Under the pieces are notes generated by a model that did not search any database, was not told the origin of the DNA, and saw only the letters and a program-made list of their open reading frames with translations. Shown piece by piece: positions 25,024-37,166 of a stretch of 64,000 nt of DNA (its first letter is position 1; each line of letters begins with the position of its first letter). The translations under genes and the position numbers were made by a program. The stretch comes from Nematostella vectensis (Eukaryota; Cnidaria; Anthozoa; Actiniaria; Edwardsiidae), in the NCBI RefSeq assembly GCF_932526225.1, contig NC_064039.1:9318139-9382138 (forward strand), written 5' to 3'.

Positions 25024-26431
25024 ACACAACGGCCAAAGGTCCACTTTCGGTTGTCAATAGACGTGCTATTATTTGTAGACAAAACTATTAAGCATCAGCT
25101 AGATCACTCTGGTATGTAGCCAACTCCGACAATAAACTGATAAACGTCCCATGGAGATATTGCAATGCAAAGATATGGTCAGATTTTTATCAAAGAAATC
25201 CTTCCCCCCCCCCCCCCCGGAAATATATACCTTTTCGGATTTCACACCCCCAAAGAAAAATCCTGGATACGGACCTGCATATGCCGAGTTCCGGTTTCCA
25301 GGGTACAAGGCGAAAAAATTGCCTAAAGATACTACTTTGGCACCTATACTAAGAAGAAGCCTGCGGCCATACTCAAAAAGTTCCCATTTTCCCAGGCCCC
25401 GGAATATGGGTCAATCAATGGCCAAGGTAATCATTTTACAATCCAGAGTGATGCCACACAGGGGCGAATCTAGTGGTTGGCCGAGCCAGGCCCCTACCCC
25501 CCCCCCCCCCCCTATTTTCAGATTTTTGGCTTAAATATCAAAAAATATTAGGAAATCTACGGCAGAACAATTAAATCTCCCCTCCCCTTATTTTAAAACC
25601 CTTGCTTTGCTCTCCCCCCCCCCCCACCCCTTTTTGGAAATTCTGGATCCGCCCTTGACACAAGAGAAAGAGGTTATTTTTGACATTCCAAGAATGAAGG
25701 GGATTTATTTGCACAGTTTGTTGCAATCTCTTTTATATTTGTGTTACACCTTCCATGATCTTAATGAAATTGGTACAAAAGCTAGTGATCTCATTAATCT
25801 CTGATTATTTCTTATCAAAAATAACATTACAAATAAGATAAATATGCTACCAGAAATTTATTTGGAGAGAAAAATCAAACTTCGATCTTTTCCCGGAGAA
25901 TTATGCGAGGATTTCCAAGGATTTTTATCCATCTCTGCACTGAGAAGGCAGGGTAACCGACCTATGAACCTTCTGTAAATTCCGTCATTTCCAGTAGAGG
26001 TTTTCTTCCTAGATATTTCATCTACTACTCTACTACATTGAAAAGAAAAATACTATCTCTAGAAATCTATATAGAAATTTTTGTACTTTTTCAGGAATCT
26101 TCTAAAATGTGATAAAATAAACTTCCATGGAAAATAGATCCATTAGTTACATTTTTCTCATTCCTCAAATTCTTATTGTTCTAAACCACGTCATCCGGTG
26201 AGTGTTTGTTGAGGGCCGGCTGGGTTGTAAAGCCTTGAAACAGCAAAACTCCGTCCGCTGACAACTCTTGCATTCATTCGTCCCTTTTTCAGATTCTTCG
26301 CCTTTTGGTTTACCACGCACAGGTCACTGCGTTCTTAAGGTGTGTACATGTCCTCAAGCGATGACACAATTGTGCACGTGAAAATGTGACTTGCGACATA
26401 ATCACGCACGTGATCAGTAAGTGATAGAAGT
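23225..26431. other. Intergenic between the K2P paralogues, includes 5' flank of K2P-A
   Basis: AT-rich. It holds the family element at 24957-25281 and, at about 25455-25660, another element with C-runs between GGGGCGAATC and GGATCCGCCC inverted ends. A hydrophobic open stretch on the minus strand at 23251-23535 has no K2P-like content and no clear splice link to K2P-A. Confidence 0.4.
24957..25281 (+). repeat. GTAGACAAAACTA-family dispersed element, copy 2
   Basis: Starts near GGCCCGTAACCAGG and ends AATCCTGGATACGGACCTG, so the ends are imperfect inverted repeats. It contains a C-run, a (CA)n tract and a second C-run, and matches the copy at 16900-17226 over about 300 bp. Confidence 0.75.
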
Positions 26432-26678
26432 CACAGGCAGCCCAAGCTCATCATTATATGTTATTTGACGGTCCAAAATTCAAAATCTTCAAAATCACAG
26501 GTGGGGGAGAAATCTCAGCAACCCTGTGAAATCACTGCCGAGTGGCTTCAAACTCGGTCACGAGTAATAAATGACACAACATGTGAGTCATTGCGAGTCA
26601 TTTTATTCATAAATACACAATTTTGACGATTTTGAATTTTTCCGTCAAATTACATATAATGAGCTTGGGCTGCCTGTG
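26432..26678. repeat. Hairpin MITE downstream of K2P-B
   Basis: CACAGGCAGCCCAAGCTCAT at the left pairs with ATGAGCTTGGGCTGCCTGTG at the right, and pairing continues through ATATGTTATTTGACGG versus CCGTCAAATTACATAT. The centre is about 120 bp with no coding content. It ends about 125 bp beyond the K2P-B stop, so it may be transcribed in the 3' UTR. Confidence 0.75.
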
Positions 26679-26804
26679 TTGAAGTTAGAGCTTTCTGCAG
26701 CGAATGGAACTCGCCGCGAGGGGCATAGACTTGTGCGCGTGATCAGAATGTGACCATCAAGACGATAATGTATTGAAACAGAGCGGGAAGCGGCCTCAAG
26801 GGCG

Positions 26805-29539
26805 TCACTCTGCACTGGTAGGCTCATGGTTTACAGCTACCCTCTCTTCTTCCTCGTCAGAAGTAGTGCTGTACAAAGCTTGAAAGCCTAAGATCGTGTG
26901 GTCCTCCATGATTTTACGTATAGATAACAAAACGCTCGTGGTCACTGCGAGCCCAAACGAAAACAAGAACATGCAAAATAGGACAAAAAGGCTAATCCTA
27001 AAAGAGGACTTCTCGATGTCTTTATGATCCACGTTGGGATGCAGAGGTACATAGTCCCCGAATCCTATAGTAGTCAGACTAATAAACGCAAAATAAAAAC
27101 CTTCAAAGAAAGTCCAATTCTCACTAAAGATTCCTACTATGGCAACGATTACCATGACGACGAAACTTAAGCCAATGGCAGCGAGGAGACAGAAAAAATT
27201 AAAGCTCTTGCTTTGCGTGTTGCAACAGGAACTGGAGAATCCCTGGAGAAAAGAAGAGATGTGTTCTACAATTTTCTTCCCAAGTGAGGTTAGCATTAAC
27301 CACGTGATCGGAATGCCAAATAAGGCATATAACATGCAGAAGATTCGTCCGAAGAACGTCTCAGGAGAGAGGTGGCCATATCCTGTAAGAGAGAAAAAGT
27401 TAATATAGTTTGTAAGCGCTTACTCGCATTTTATTTTATTTGAATAGTCACTCGTATACACTGTTTTTCTCTTGTTTCATGTCAAAGTCCATGTTAATGA
27501 TACGAGACCAACAAGTATTATAATTGCGTCAAATCAAAAAGATACAAAAGGATACAACCAAAGTGTTATATGTGCTCTTAAAGGGGTGGTGGTCAGCTTG
27601 TTACAAGCATGATTTATAGGGACGGATAACAAGAGCGTGCGGCGGTCACTTTGTTCCACATATTTCACTGATAGTCAATGTTGTATGCATGTTTTCGGTC
27701 ATAGAGTAAAGGCATTGTCGTCAAATTTAGTATCGACAGTAGAAACTCAGATATGAGTTCTGAACCACAGAGATAAACTCAGTGTATGCGCAGAGTCGGG
27801 AAATCAAAAATTGTTTTCTTTAAAAAGTTCCAAACCCTGGGTCCGTCAAGGTTAAAAGACTTAGAGAAACCACCGCGAGAGGATACGACCTTTTTATCAG
27901 AGGAAAATCCAATTTTCGAGAGCGAATTCTAGTATAAGATGCACTGTTGATCCGTCAAATAGCCGCATTTCATGCCTTAAAGTCTTATTGTTATAATAGC
28001 ATTAGTGAGACAAGCTGTTTGCATGTGCTTCTATGGTATTATGGCGACATAATGCGATCGCATTTGAACAGGCGTGGTTCGGTTTACGCAAGACGATAGG
28101 GCTTTTCTTCTAGCAAACGAAACACTTTCATAACCAAACAATGAGCTTTTTTCATGTGGCTGTAAAACCACTATCAAAATATAAAGATTCTGACTTTTTA
28201 ATTTCCGAATAGCTTCTTGTCCCATTCAAAATGATAATAATAATAATATAACAACAGTATTAACCATTTATTTTAATGCTTAAAGTAAAATACGCAATCA
28301 AATGGTCTGAAATAAATGGTTGAATATCTTTTATGTCGAGAGCGTTTTGATTTATACACCATTTTAAAACACTTTGTTATGTTCACAAATACAGTTCCAT
28401 TGGATTTTTGAATTTTGAAACGGAAAAAAAAAATACCAGATAGCGCAAACCTGGAAAGGTCGGTGTCTATTTGATGATGAATATATAATATTTCGAGGTT
28501 TAGTGAGATAAATGGTTGACACTGATATAAATCTCCGTACCTAATTACCTTAAATATTCCATTTTTGACTAACATTCACTGTTATATGAGAGACTTAATG
28601 ACTAAAAAAATGCTCCCGAAAATATCAGACTAAAGCGAAGACCAATTTTGAGTGACAACCAAGATTGGGTTTTCTCGCGACATTTTAAACAAAAGAAAGA
28701 AAGAAATAAGGTTTTAATTATCTTTGCGACGGCCATGATAACATGATAGCCATAGACAAATGATGTAACAAAGAGAAAATAATAACAAATTACAAAAACA
28801 TCAATGAATAAAAATTGCTTTGAAACACTAACTGATAGCAAAACATGTGTTTTTAGAAAATAAAAGTTGCACTCGTAAGAAAGATGCACTTGTATTTGCC
28901 ATTGATTGTTTGTGTGAGAATTAATAAGATCGCTCTTCGGTTCTTGAGATAAGGTGCGCGTGTATTGAAAGCTGTTAAGAGTGTAAAGGTACAGTACAAG
29001 TTCTTGATATTTCACTGTTGTTTCTTGATATTTCACTCGCTCTTCGGTTCTTGAGATAAGGTGCGCGTGTACTGAAAGCTGTTAAGAGTGTAAAGGTACA
29101 GTACAAGTTCTTGATATTTCACTGTTGTTTCTTGATATTTCACTGTTGTACGCGTTGGCGCTGTAATAAGCCACCCGTCGAGTTTAACAGAATATACCCT
29201 GTTCAAACAATAAACATGCCCGTTGTACCTACCAATAGTTGTTATGACAGTACCGCTGAAAAACAGCGAGCCGGTATAACTCCATTTCTCTAGCCAATCC
29301 TGTGTAAGGCCGAAGCTCGCTGCCTTCTGAACCACATCGACAAACTCCTTCATTTCTTTTCGACTAATGTTAAACTTGTGCCGTATTCTTTGAATATCCT
29401 TCTGTACTTGCTCTCTTTCCTTCTTCTCGTGGCCAGATTCTAAAAAGCGAAAAACTACCATTCCCATTACGAGATAAAGTATAAAAAAGAAACTCCGTAT
29501 TAAAAGGCGTTTAGTTTCTCGGTGTATTTTCTCGGCCAT
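26805..29539 (-). CDS. Two-pore-domain K+ channel, K2P-B
   Basis: Two exons, 29539-29233 and 27382-26805, join at phase 1 in the first filter glycine and give 294 residues. Order: short N-terminus (MAEKIHRETKR), M1 (FFFILYLVMGMVVFRFLES), cap helices with N-glycosylation site FNIS, pore 1 (TVITTIG with YGHLSP across the junction), M2 (MLYALFGIPITWLML), M3 (FVVMVIVAIVGIF), pore 2 (LTTIGFGDYVP), M4 and a 45-residue tail. It has the same intron position as K2P-A and aligned motifs throughout, so the two are tandem duplicates. The tails differ completely. I start at the ATG at 29539 because the open frame ahead of it begins with GTG. Expected role: K+ leak channel of the plasma membrane, as homodimer or heterodimer. 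The nearest vertebrate subfamily cannot be named with certainty. Confidence 0.9.
28929..29146. repeat. 108-bp tandem duplication in K2P-B intron
   Basis: TCGCTCTTCGGTTCTTGAG through CTTGATATTTCAC occurs twice in direct tandem with a one-base difference (GTATTGAA versus GTACTGAA). Inside each copy CTTGATATTTCACTGTTGTTT is itself repeated. The second copy ends about 85 bp from the exon 1 donor. Confidence 0.9.
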
Positions 29540-30322
29540 GAGGAAGTCAGAGGTATTCACTTCACATGTTACAAACCACCGTTAAAATACCATCCCTTCG
29601 TCTTTTGTCTCACGGCAACAAGTTCTGAAGGCGCGAAAAGCGAGACGTTTTAGCCAATCAGAAAGTTCCTTGTGGGTAGATGTGTTTGCTACCCACGAAC
29701 AGCTTCACAATGCAGACGAGAGCGCCGTGGTAGCTTATGTAAATCAAAGGGACAATGCCTAACACGAACAGATTAAAGAAGAGGATTAGATTATGTCGAC
29801 ATACGGTCAAAACCCTTGAAATTTTCGGTCAATCGTTTTCTTCTTTTATTCATTTTCTTGAGACACAGATGATCGTTTCTTTAAAAATATATCAATCAAG
29901 TTATTAATTAAGATTATTGCCTTCTGAGAAGAAAACGAAATCCCTCCACCCCCCCAAAAAAAGTTAATCTCATTGTTCTTTTGCGATTTTCCTCGTCTAC
30001 ATTAGGTAGATTTTAGACCTCATTTTAAGTTATGACACATTAACGTTTATGTACCTCTTTTTCGCAAAACTAAAATATCTCAATAACATGCAAATCAAAT
30101 AAATTAAGAGTGACGTATGAAATGATATTAATAACTGCTTTGACATATCAGTTGTTTTATTCCCAATAAGATTTACTAGGACTGAGAGCACAGAAAAACC
30201 TGTGCGCGCGTGGGTTTTAAGAAACCAAAGTATTCACCTGACTACTTCACATATTACCAAAATGAGATACAGACAAAGCTGATAATATCGTGACTTGAGC
30301 GGAATCACCAGACAGCGAGCGA
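29540..30322. other. Intergenic between the K2P-B start and the vWA gene end
   Basis: Upstream flank of K2P-B and 3' flank of the vWA/EGF gene. No exon, TATA box or clear poly(A) signal can be assigned. Confidence 0.4.
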
Positions 30323-33300
30323 TTAGCACAAGTTTTTGATAAGCCTTGCGACGCGCTCGGGATCAAGATTATAGATATCCCGGATGGTGATGACGTTGTT
30401 CTTTTCTCCCATGGCGAGCTTTACCATCTCGTTGTAATCAACAGAAGGCCCGAACCCAACCGCTACGGTACGTACGCCAAGGGCCTACAATAGGCGACAG
30501 AATAAGTATTGTGTATCGAAAAAAATAAATGATAGCGGTAAGAAATAAAGGAAACAATCAAATGAATATATTTGTGGAGCTTATAATCTCATTGTACCAA
30601 CGGCGTAACCAGGATTTTTAAAAGGAGGGAGCCCAAAAGGGACTTTCAAGGCATTTTCTCCTGTATTTTAGATTATGTCTCATACATTTACTGTATTTTT
30701 GGCTGGTAAAAGGGGGCCCTAGGCCACCCCCCTGGCTACGCCCCTGTGCACCGAGAATGCTGGATTGAGAGGGCGCAGATGCAACGCGCTCGAGTCGAAG
30801 GCATAGAAGGCGCATAAGTCAGCCGCCATGCGACTCACGTCTGACCACGAACACGGATCGACATTTTTGTTGCTTTTTGTATTGACCCCGACACAGTCCG
30901 ATGCCTTTTCGGAAAGTGCCGGACTCCTTCCCGCAACAGTACCGAGTCTTCCCCGATGTACTAGAAGTACCCGAGGATTCCCTCTAACAACAGTACCGAG
31001 TCCTCCCCGATGTACTACAAGTACCCGAGGATTCCCTGTAACAACAGTACCGAGTCCTCCCCGATGTTCTAGAAGTACCCGAGGATTCCCTGTAACAACA
31101 GTACCGAGTCCTCCCCGATGTTCTAGAAGTACCCGAGGATTCCCTCTAACAACAGTACCGAGTCCTCCCCGATGTACTAGAAGTACCCGAGGATTCCCTG
31201 TAACAACAGTACCGAGTCCTCCCCGATGTTCTAGAAGTACCCGAGGAATCCCTGTAACAACTGTACCGAGTCCTCCCCAAGACACGAGAGGTACCCGAGG
31301 CGACACAGATGCTTCCCCGAAATCGTATCGATTTCTTTCCGAGACAGATAAAAATCCTACCTTGAGTGGCTTCAGCACTTTATCATAAGGCTCGCTACCC
31401 GCCCCAGTCTTCCCATCCGTGAACAACAAAAGCACATTCGGGATCCCCTGTCGATCGCCCGCTGCTTGAGTGAACAGCTTCTGACCAGCAAGCCTCAGAG
31501 CACGGTCGGTACGCGTGTCGCCATCAGGAAACACGATAGAGAGAAACCGCAGCTTCAGACCAATAGGGGTGTACATGTTGCGGTCATTGAAGTCAAAGGA
31601 CAGGCGAGGGTTGTCACTGTAGTAGATGAAGCCCACGTGAGTCCCCTTGGCAGACACGCGTAGCTTGTCCACGAATTTTAGCTGAGTTAAACAATGTCCT
31701 ATTAGGAGGGTTTGTACTTCCTAGACTATCTCCTTTATCCTTAGATTGTCGCTGTGTGGTGGATGATACCCGAGTCAGTACCCTTCGGCTGGCACTTTAA
31801 AGCTGATAAAAAGTCATGATAAATTGATCATCATAGAATAACGTTTTAAAAAAGTGTTCTCTTCTAATCAAGGTTGGCTAAACCGTCTTTGCATATGCAT
31901 TGCAGCGTTAATTTCTTCTAGTTAGTTGAAATTAGTTGTTTCTAAAATCGTTGAAGAACTATACTTTTCAAGGAAAAAGGGCACAGTGGGGCGTATTACG
32001 AAGGCCCGTCGTACGCAAGGGGGGGTGGTGCAGGTGGGGGGGGGGACTTCAGGTGGGGTGGTGGTGCAGGTGGGGGGGGGCTGCAGGTGGGGGGGGGGGG
32101 TGGTGCAGGTGGGGGGGGCTGCAGATGGGGGGGGGGGTGGTGCAGGTGGTACGCACTTCTTCAAAACTAGCCATATAGCTACAAAGTACGATGATAGACA
32201 ATTCATTATGAAAATAGGAATATAATTGAAAACCAATTGTTAATTTTTTTTAATACGAATATATTTGGAGCAATGCCCGTGAATCAAACATGAAAAGGTG
32301 TCAAATAAAATAATTGAAATTGAAATTGAAAAAAACGGCGGAAAGTCCACTTCGAGTTAACAATATACGTGCTTTTTGTAGACAAAACTATAATAACGAA
32401 GCGACGAATTAGATAAAAAGAGTGATTTTAGATCACTCTAGTATGTCAAAAATCTAAAAGTCAAACGTCTTGTGGAAATACTAATACTACAATCGCACCA
32501 AAAAATCCCTTTTTATTCTTTCGGGGTGGTCAGATTTTTATAAGAAAACTCACCCCCTCCACCCCCCCCCCCCCCCCCCCCCCCCTCCCCTTTCCAGGTC
32601 CACTTTTTTTTTCGCACCTGCGTATCAGTAAAACTCTTTCTTTTTTAAAAAAATATGATATAGAAAACATTTTGATCCAAAAATCAAAAAAAGCAGTTTG
32701 GTATTGAAGTGCCAATAAAACAAAACTGCGTGATAATAAAACTTACCAGAAAAAGCTTGGTATTGATGAAATCATCATTGCCGACACTTCCTGACCCATC
32801 CATGAGGATTGCAAGGTCTATCACATCTATGCGACACACTACGCAACAAAAGTGTAAGCATTAACGTGTAAGCCATGTGTCGGGAAGGTGTGTGTGTGTG
32901 TGGCGGGGAAGGAGGAATGGATTGAAAATAATTCATTTAAGGACTGACCATTTGTTATTTGACGATGGAAGTGGTTGATTCCCCCCCCCCCCCCCAACAA
33001 AAAAAATAGAGAGCAAGGCGCGAGACCTTTGTGTCGCATGGATGTGACCTTTAAAAAACATAGTGCAAGCAAAAACTGACAGAAAAAATTGCCACATCAT
33101 TCGGTAAAGAAAGTATCGAGAGAAAAAATAGCCACTCTTCCCCCGTGAAATATCAAATGGTCCCTTAGATATAGGGTTTTGAGGCTGTGTGTTTACCTAA
33201 ACTTTAATTTCATAAAAAGAAACAACAAGATTCCCTGCATGATATCTACTGAAAATGTTTTCTTTGCCATACACTTGATGGAATAGACTGGAAGATTTTG

Positions 33301-36300
33301 CGTTGTTTTGTTACAGACAAAATGTTATATATTTTTTCTAAGAACAATCGTCTTAAGTGCCCCTTAAACGACATTGTCTTTTTTGGAGATGTGGGCAACG
33401 TACCTGATTGGCAGTTGGTCCCTGTGAAACCGGGTGCGCAGGTGCAAGTGTATCCGGCCGCATGGTTAGAGCACGTGCCACCGTTTGCGCATGGACTGGA
33501 ACTACACGCGGTGGTGTCTGTATCATAAAAATCAATAAGAATGACACGCCAAACATCATTAGCTTGCCTCGACCAGGAATTTCACATATCACAAGGTCTC
33601 ACAATCAGGGAATGAGTAACATGATAGTGGTAAGAAACAAAGGCAGTTGCCTATTACAGAGGTGCAAGATACAGAGCAGCTAGCAGACTCTGAGTCGCAT
33701 CTAGACTCAGAGCCGTACCAAGCCTTTAAATATTTATGTTTTAGTTAAGGATGTGACTGATAGAACTGGAGTTTAGTTAGATTCAAAGAGTAGCGCGAAA
33801 GCTCAGCGGCATGAGTTTTTCTTCCAAGACAAGCGCGTCAGGGTTCGAGATCTTATGAGAGATATAAAAGATTGGACTCTCAACTGAAAAGTTTTTATCC
33901 AGACGAATTCCGCTGGAAGCTACAATTCTGGATGAAGTTGGCGCTCTTTGCTTTCCTTTTATTTATTTCCTTGATAACCAAACACTGCCAGTGCAACTGC
34001 ACACTTATTCTGGATGTTACTCACCGGTTTGGCAGTTATTGCCAAGGTAACCAGGCCGGCACTGGCACGTAAAGCTGCCATACGTATTGATGCACGTGCC
34101 CCCATTAAGACAAGGACTGTTGATCCAACACTCGTTCACGTCTAGTGAAGAAACATTCGAGCTTCAGGCAATAGAAATTCCCGATACGGGCACGATCAGA
34201 CTTCACCGGTAGCCGTACCCGTGGCTGGATACCAGTGGGGAAAATACACCCTTTACAGCGGCGTAGCCAGGTTTTTTTAACAGGAGGGGGCTAATTTACT
34301 CTTGTATTTTAGATAATGTCTCATACATTAACTGTATTTTTGGCAACTACAAGGGGGGCCCGGGCCCCCTGGGCCACCCCCCTAGCTACGCCCCTGATTT
34401 ACTTGAAGATAGTTGAGTGATTTTTTATATACTAAAAGAAGCAGCTGGAGTATCAACCGTCGATTTTTTTAAGTCCCGAAGGCATTTTTTGTGCTTGTTT
34501 ACTATATTTAGGTAAAATATAAAAGAAAAGGTTTGTATTCTACTTTTATCTAGGTTCAGCTAGCAAGCAACCTTTTAAATCAAACTGTAAAAGACTTGAG
34601 TTGGATAAAAAAGATGGTCCCACCCATAGAAGTCCTCAAACTACTATACGTCTCAGGTAAATGCTGCCTCTTAAGTTTTTAAATTATATAGAGGCAGAAT
34701 TCACAATCCAAAGGTGTTATTATTGATCAATGATGAATGTTGCGATTTCAGGTGTACCCTGATCACAGCGATGGCCTGTGAATCCCCCAGGGCACGCGCA
34801 CGTAACACCAGAGGCAGTCGAGGTACATATGGCGCCATTTTTGCACGGGTTTGGTACACACGGATCTACGACTAAAAGATAATAATGGATTAATATGATT
34901 TTATCCAACTCTTCTGAGATGTCAGCCGTTGATTTTGAAATGAACTGAAAAACTTTTATTGAGCTACATTTATGCCTTCTCTTTATCTTTCTCATATTTA
35001 TAAAAGAAAAAGCTATATTTATAAAACATTTGTCGAAAAACCTAATTTAGTTATCCTTACTTAGAACAATACTACACGTAATAACACATCATCACTCGTT
35101 ATCTCTAATAACAGGAGCGGATCTAGCTTTTCGCTAAAGGGGGGGGTTGGCTCAGTGACAAAGGGGGTAGGGGAGAATTTTGGAGGGTTAAACCCCCTAA
35201 ACCCTCCCAACAAAGAACACGTATTCCACTCACCAGTTTCGCATGTCTTCCCAGTATAACCCGACGTGCAAGTGCATACAAAACCGCTGGTAAATGCTGA
35301 ACATTGTCCGACATTTTTGCACGGGTTTGGCTTGCAGGGATCTGTCAGGAGACAATCATATAAAAAAATATTCCAAACTGCTATTGTAACAGAGAAATCG
35401 AAAAAAAAAGGTTGACGAGTTAAGCTTGAAATAAGCTATAATAACAGTTTGATTACAAATATATAAAGAAATGAAAGGACTATCCGAAAATAGCCATGTG
35501 ACGGCTCTTCTTAGTCTTCTTTTCGAATTAGTACAAAGCCCGCCTTTTAGCGCCTCCTCTTTTTAAGTTTATCATGAGTATAGTTTTCGATTCGAAAATT
35601 TGAAATAAAGTCATAACAACACATGCAATGGAAGATGTATATTAATCAGTGTAATGAATGTCGCACATAAACATATCCATGCACTTTTCTGCACACCTGT
35701 TTGATCTAGTTCGTAGACGTAATTTACGTTGGCATCGCCCATACATTCCCGTGGATCATTGCGGTCGCACGTTGGTGGTCTGGCCAGTTCCAAGTAACAC
35801 TCGCTCGAGACCCCCTCGACCTTGTAGTCACCAGTCCCACTCCAACACTCTCCAAAATTTTGAAAAGCAAACACGGTGTAGTTGTGCTCTCTCGCTTTCT
35901 TGGCACAACGGCATGCCAAACTGGAATGCAATAGCAACAAGGAGAGTGTTTGACATCAAGACATACAGTATATCTACTATTGCCAAAGCCTTAACGCAAG
36001 GTAAACCTAGCTATGAAAAGCGACGGCTGCTGCCTGTGGCAAATGAAACGGGCCCGTAGTCTGGGTTTGGGAGAGGGGGCGAAAGGGGGGGGGGGGAGCT
36101 CTCAAGTTGCACTCGCCTTGGCTTAAGTCGTTCATCTAAATAAACAAACTGGGTGGAGAGGGGGTGGGGGATTATTAAATAAGGGGGGATTATTAAATAA
36201 GGATTATGACAGGTTTAGTTGATTACCTGAGTAGTCAAGAGGAAACGATAAGTATGTAACAGGCTCAGTTTGACGCCAAAATGGTTGGTGGGAGGGGCAA

Positions 36301-37166
36301 AACTGACGTAAGTTTGCCCTCTCACCATAACCAACCTTTTATTATATTGATGACTATGAGTAGCCAATAACCTACTAATCTATTGGCGAATATTGAATTA
36401 ACTCCAGTTAAATCTGTAGTGGTCATGTTTTTGCACCAGAAAAAGAGTGTGAATGCATGAAAACTGGTCCCGGGAAACAACCTACCCTCTACAATAAAAG
36501 ATTAAAATCTCGTAGCCCATTCGAACGCTAATTAATAAGATCCATTGCGGGTTCATAGCTCACCTGTGCAGAGATTCGTGCCATTTTTTCCACACGATCA
36601 GGTGACCGCTCGAGGCATCCCTGTCATTCACCAGCAATTGGTCCAAGAGTTTGGTACTGGATTTGAAGCAGCCTACTTTAGTGAATGTCCTTTTACACGT
36701 CACGAACGTACCTACAATGCAAATACTGCGTTTGGAACAAGCGAATGGCATATGACGGAAAGAACTTGTATATGCTTGAATAGAAAGCGTATGCGAACAA
36801 TACGACTCGATAAATATTCACTCTTATGTGTGGGAAAGATACCTGCACCCACTGCCGACACAAAATATATTAATGCAGGGTTACTGAATTATTGCCAAAT
36901 ATCCTCTTTCTGTTTGTCGTAATTTTTTTTTTCCAAACCAAATATGAGGTAGACTTTTCTCTCTGGTTTGGCTGGGAGTCATAGCGCTTTTTCAGTCATC
37001 TGTTCCATCATTTCGAGCTATTTGGTGTGGGAATATCTATAGAGGGGCGTTACTCATATAACTTTCACTGCATGGATCTGGTACTTGCCCTGGTAGTATA
37101 CACACCTGATGCCAAGGGAAAAAGTATAACTGCCGCTAAAACAAGGGTTAGAAGTTGTTGAGCCAT
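30323..37166 (-). CDS. Secreted Cys-rich/EGF/vWA-domain protein
   Basis: Ten exons give 482 residues in one frame: 37166-37106, 36711-36564, 35920-35697, 35341-35234, 34871-34758, 34141-34025, 33517-33404, 32826-32747, 31681-31361 and 30484-30323. All borders are GT-AG. Residues 1-20 are a signal peptide ([13 protein letters not shown]...). Residues about 21-144 form a Cys-rich module with [18 protein letters not shown] and FGECWSG, of a WSC/lectin-like type frequent in cnidarian secreted proteins. Four EGF domains follow, one per exon with phase-1 borders; the third has the calcium-binding start DVNEC. Residues about 296-482 are a vWA domain with the MIDAS motif DGSGS, the later Thr and Asp motifs (DTRTD, LLFTDG) and the end ITIRDIYNL. 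The likely role is extracellular matrix or adhesion with metal-dependent ligand binding, as in matrilin-like proteins. Shuffled-exon phases fit this. The exact homologue is not recognised. Confidence 0.88.
30601..30746 (+). repeat. GGCGTAGCCAGG-family TIR element in vWA intron 9
   Basis: It begins CGGCGTAACCAGG and ends CCTGGCTACGCCCCTG, about 146 bp, with the shared ATTTTAGATTATGTCTCATA core. It lies within the last intron of the vWA gene. Confidence 0.85.
30925..31290. repeat. 54-bp coding-like minisatellite in vWA intron 9
   Basis: About six and a half units of 54 bp, each with ACAACAGTACCGAGTCCTCC and CCGATGTTCTAGAAGTACC. Fifty-four is divisible by three and both strands stay open. On the gene's strand each unit reads 18 residues such as [18 protein letters not shown], in frame with exon 9. 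The splice donor of exon 9 (CTCAAG, then GTAGGA) is good, so the array is intronic in the main model. Confidence 0.9.
31990..32155. repeat. G-rich GTGGTGCAGGTGGGG repeat in vWA intron 8
   Basis: Repeated GTGGTGCAGGTG followed by G runs of 7-10 on the plus strand. The plus strand could form G-quadruplexes; the transcript of the vWA gene would carry C-runs here. The repeat makes spurious long frames on both strands. Confidence 0.85.
32334..32630 (+). repeat. GTAGACAAAACTA-family dispersed element, copy 3 (diverged)
   Basis: It shares AAGTCCACTTCGAGTTAACA-type start, CGTGCTTTTTGTAGACAAAA, GATCACTCTAGTATGT and CAGATTTTTATAAG followed by a long C-run. More diverged than the other two copies. It is inside vWA intron 8. 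Confidence 0.65.
34256..34396 (+). repeat. GGCGTAGCCAGG-family TIR element in vWA intron 5
   Basis: It runs from CAGCGGCGTAGCCAGG to CTAGCTACGCCCCTG, 141 bp, with the shared ATTTTAGATAATGTCTCATA core. It lies within the intron between EGF2 and EGF3 exons. Confidence 0.85.

Noticed and set aside
25099..25308. Frame with a GPYPGFFFGG-like peptide
   Set aside because: This peptide is encoded by the dispersed GTAGACAAAACTA-family element, also at 16900-17226, and is not a gene.
31922..32236. Pro-rich frame with PPPTCTTPP repeats
   Set aside because: It is a translation of the G-rich intronic repeat in the vWA gene.
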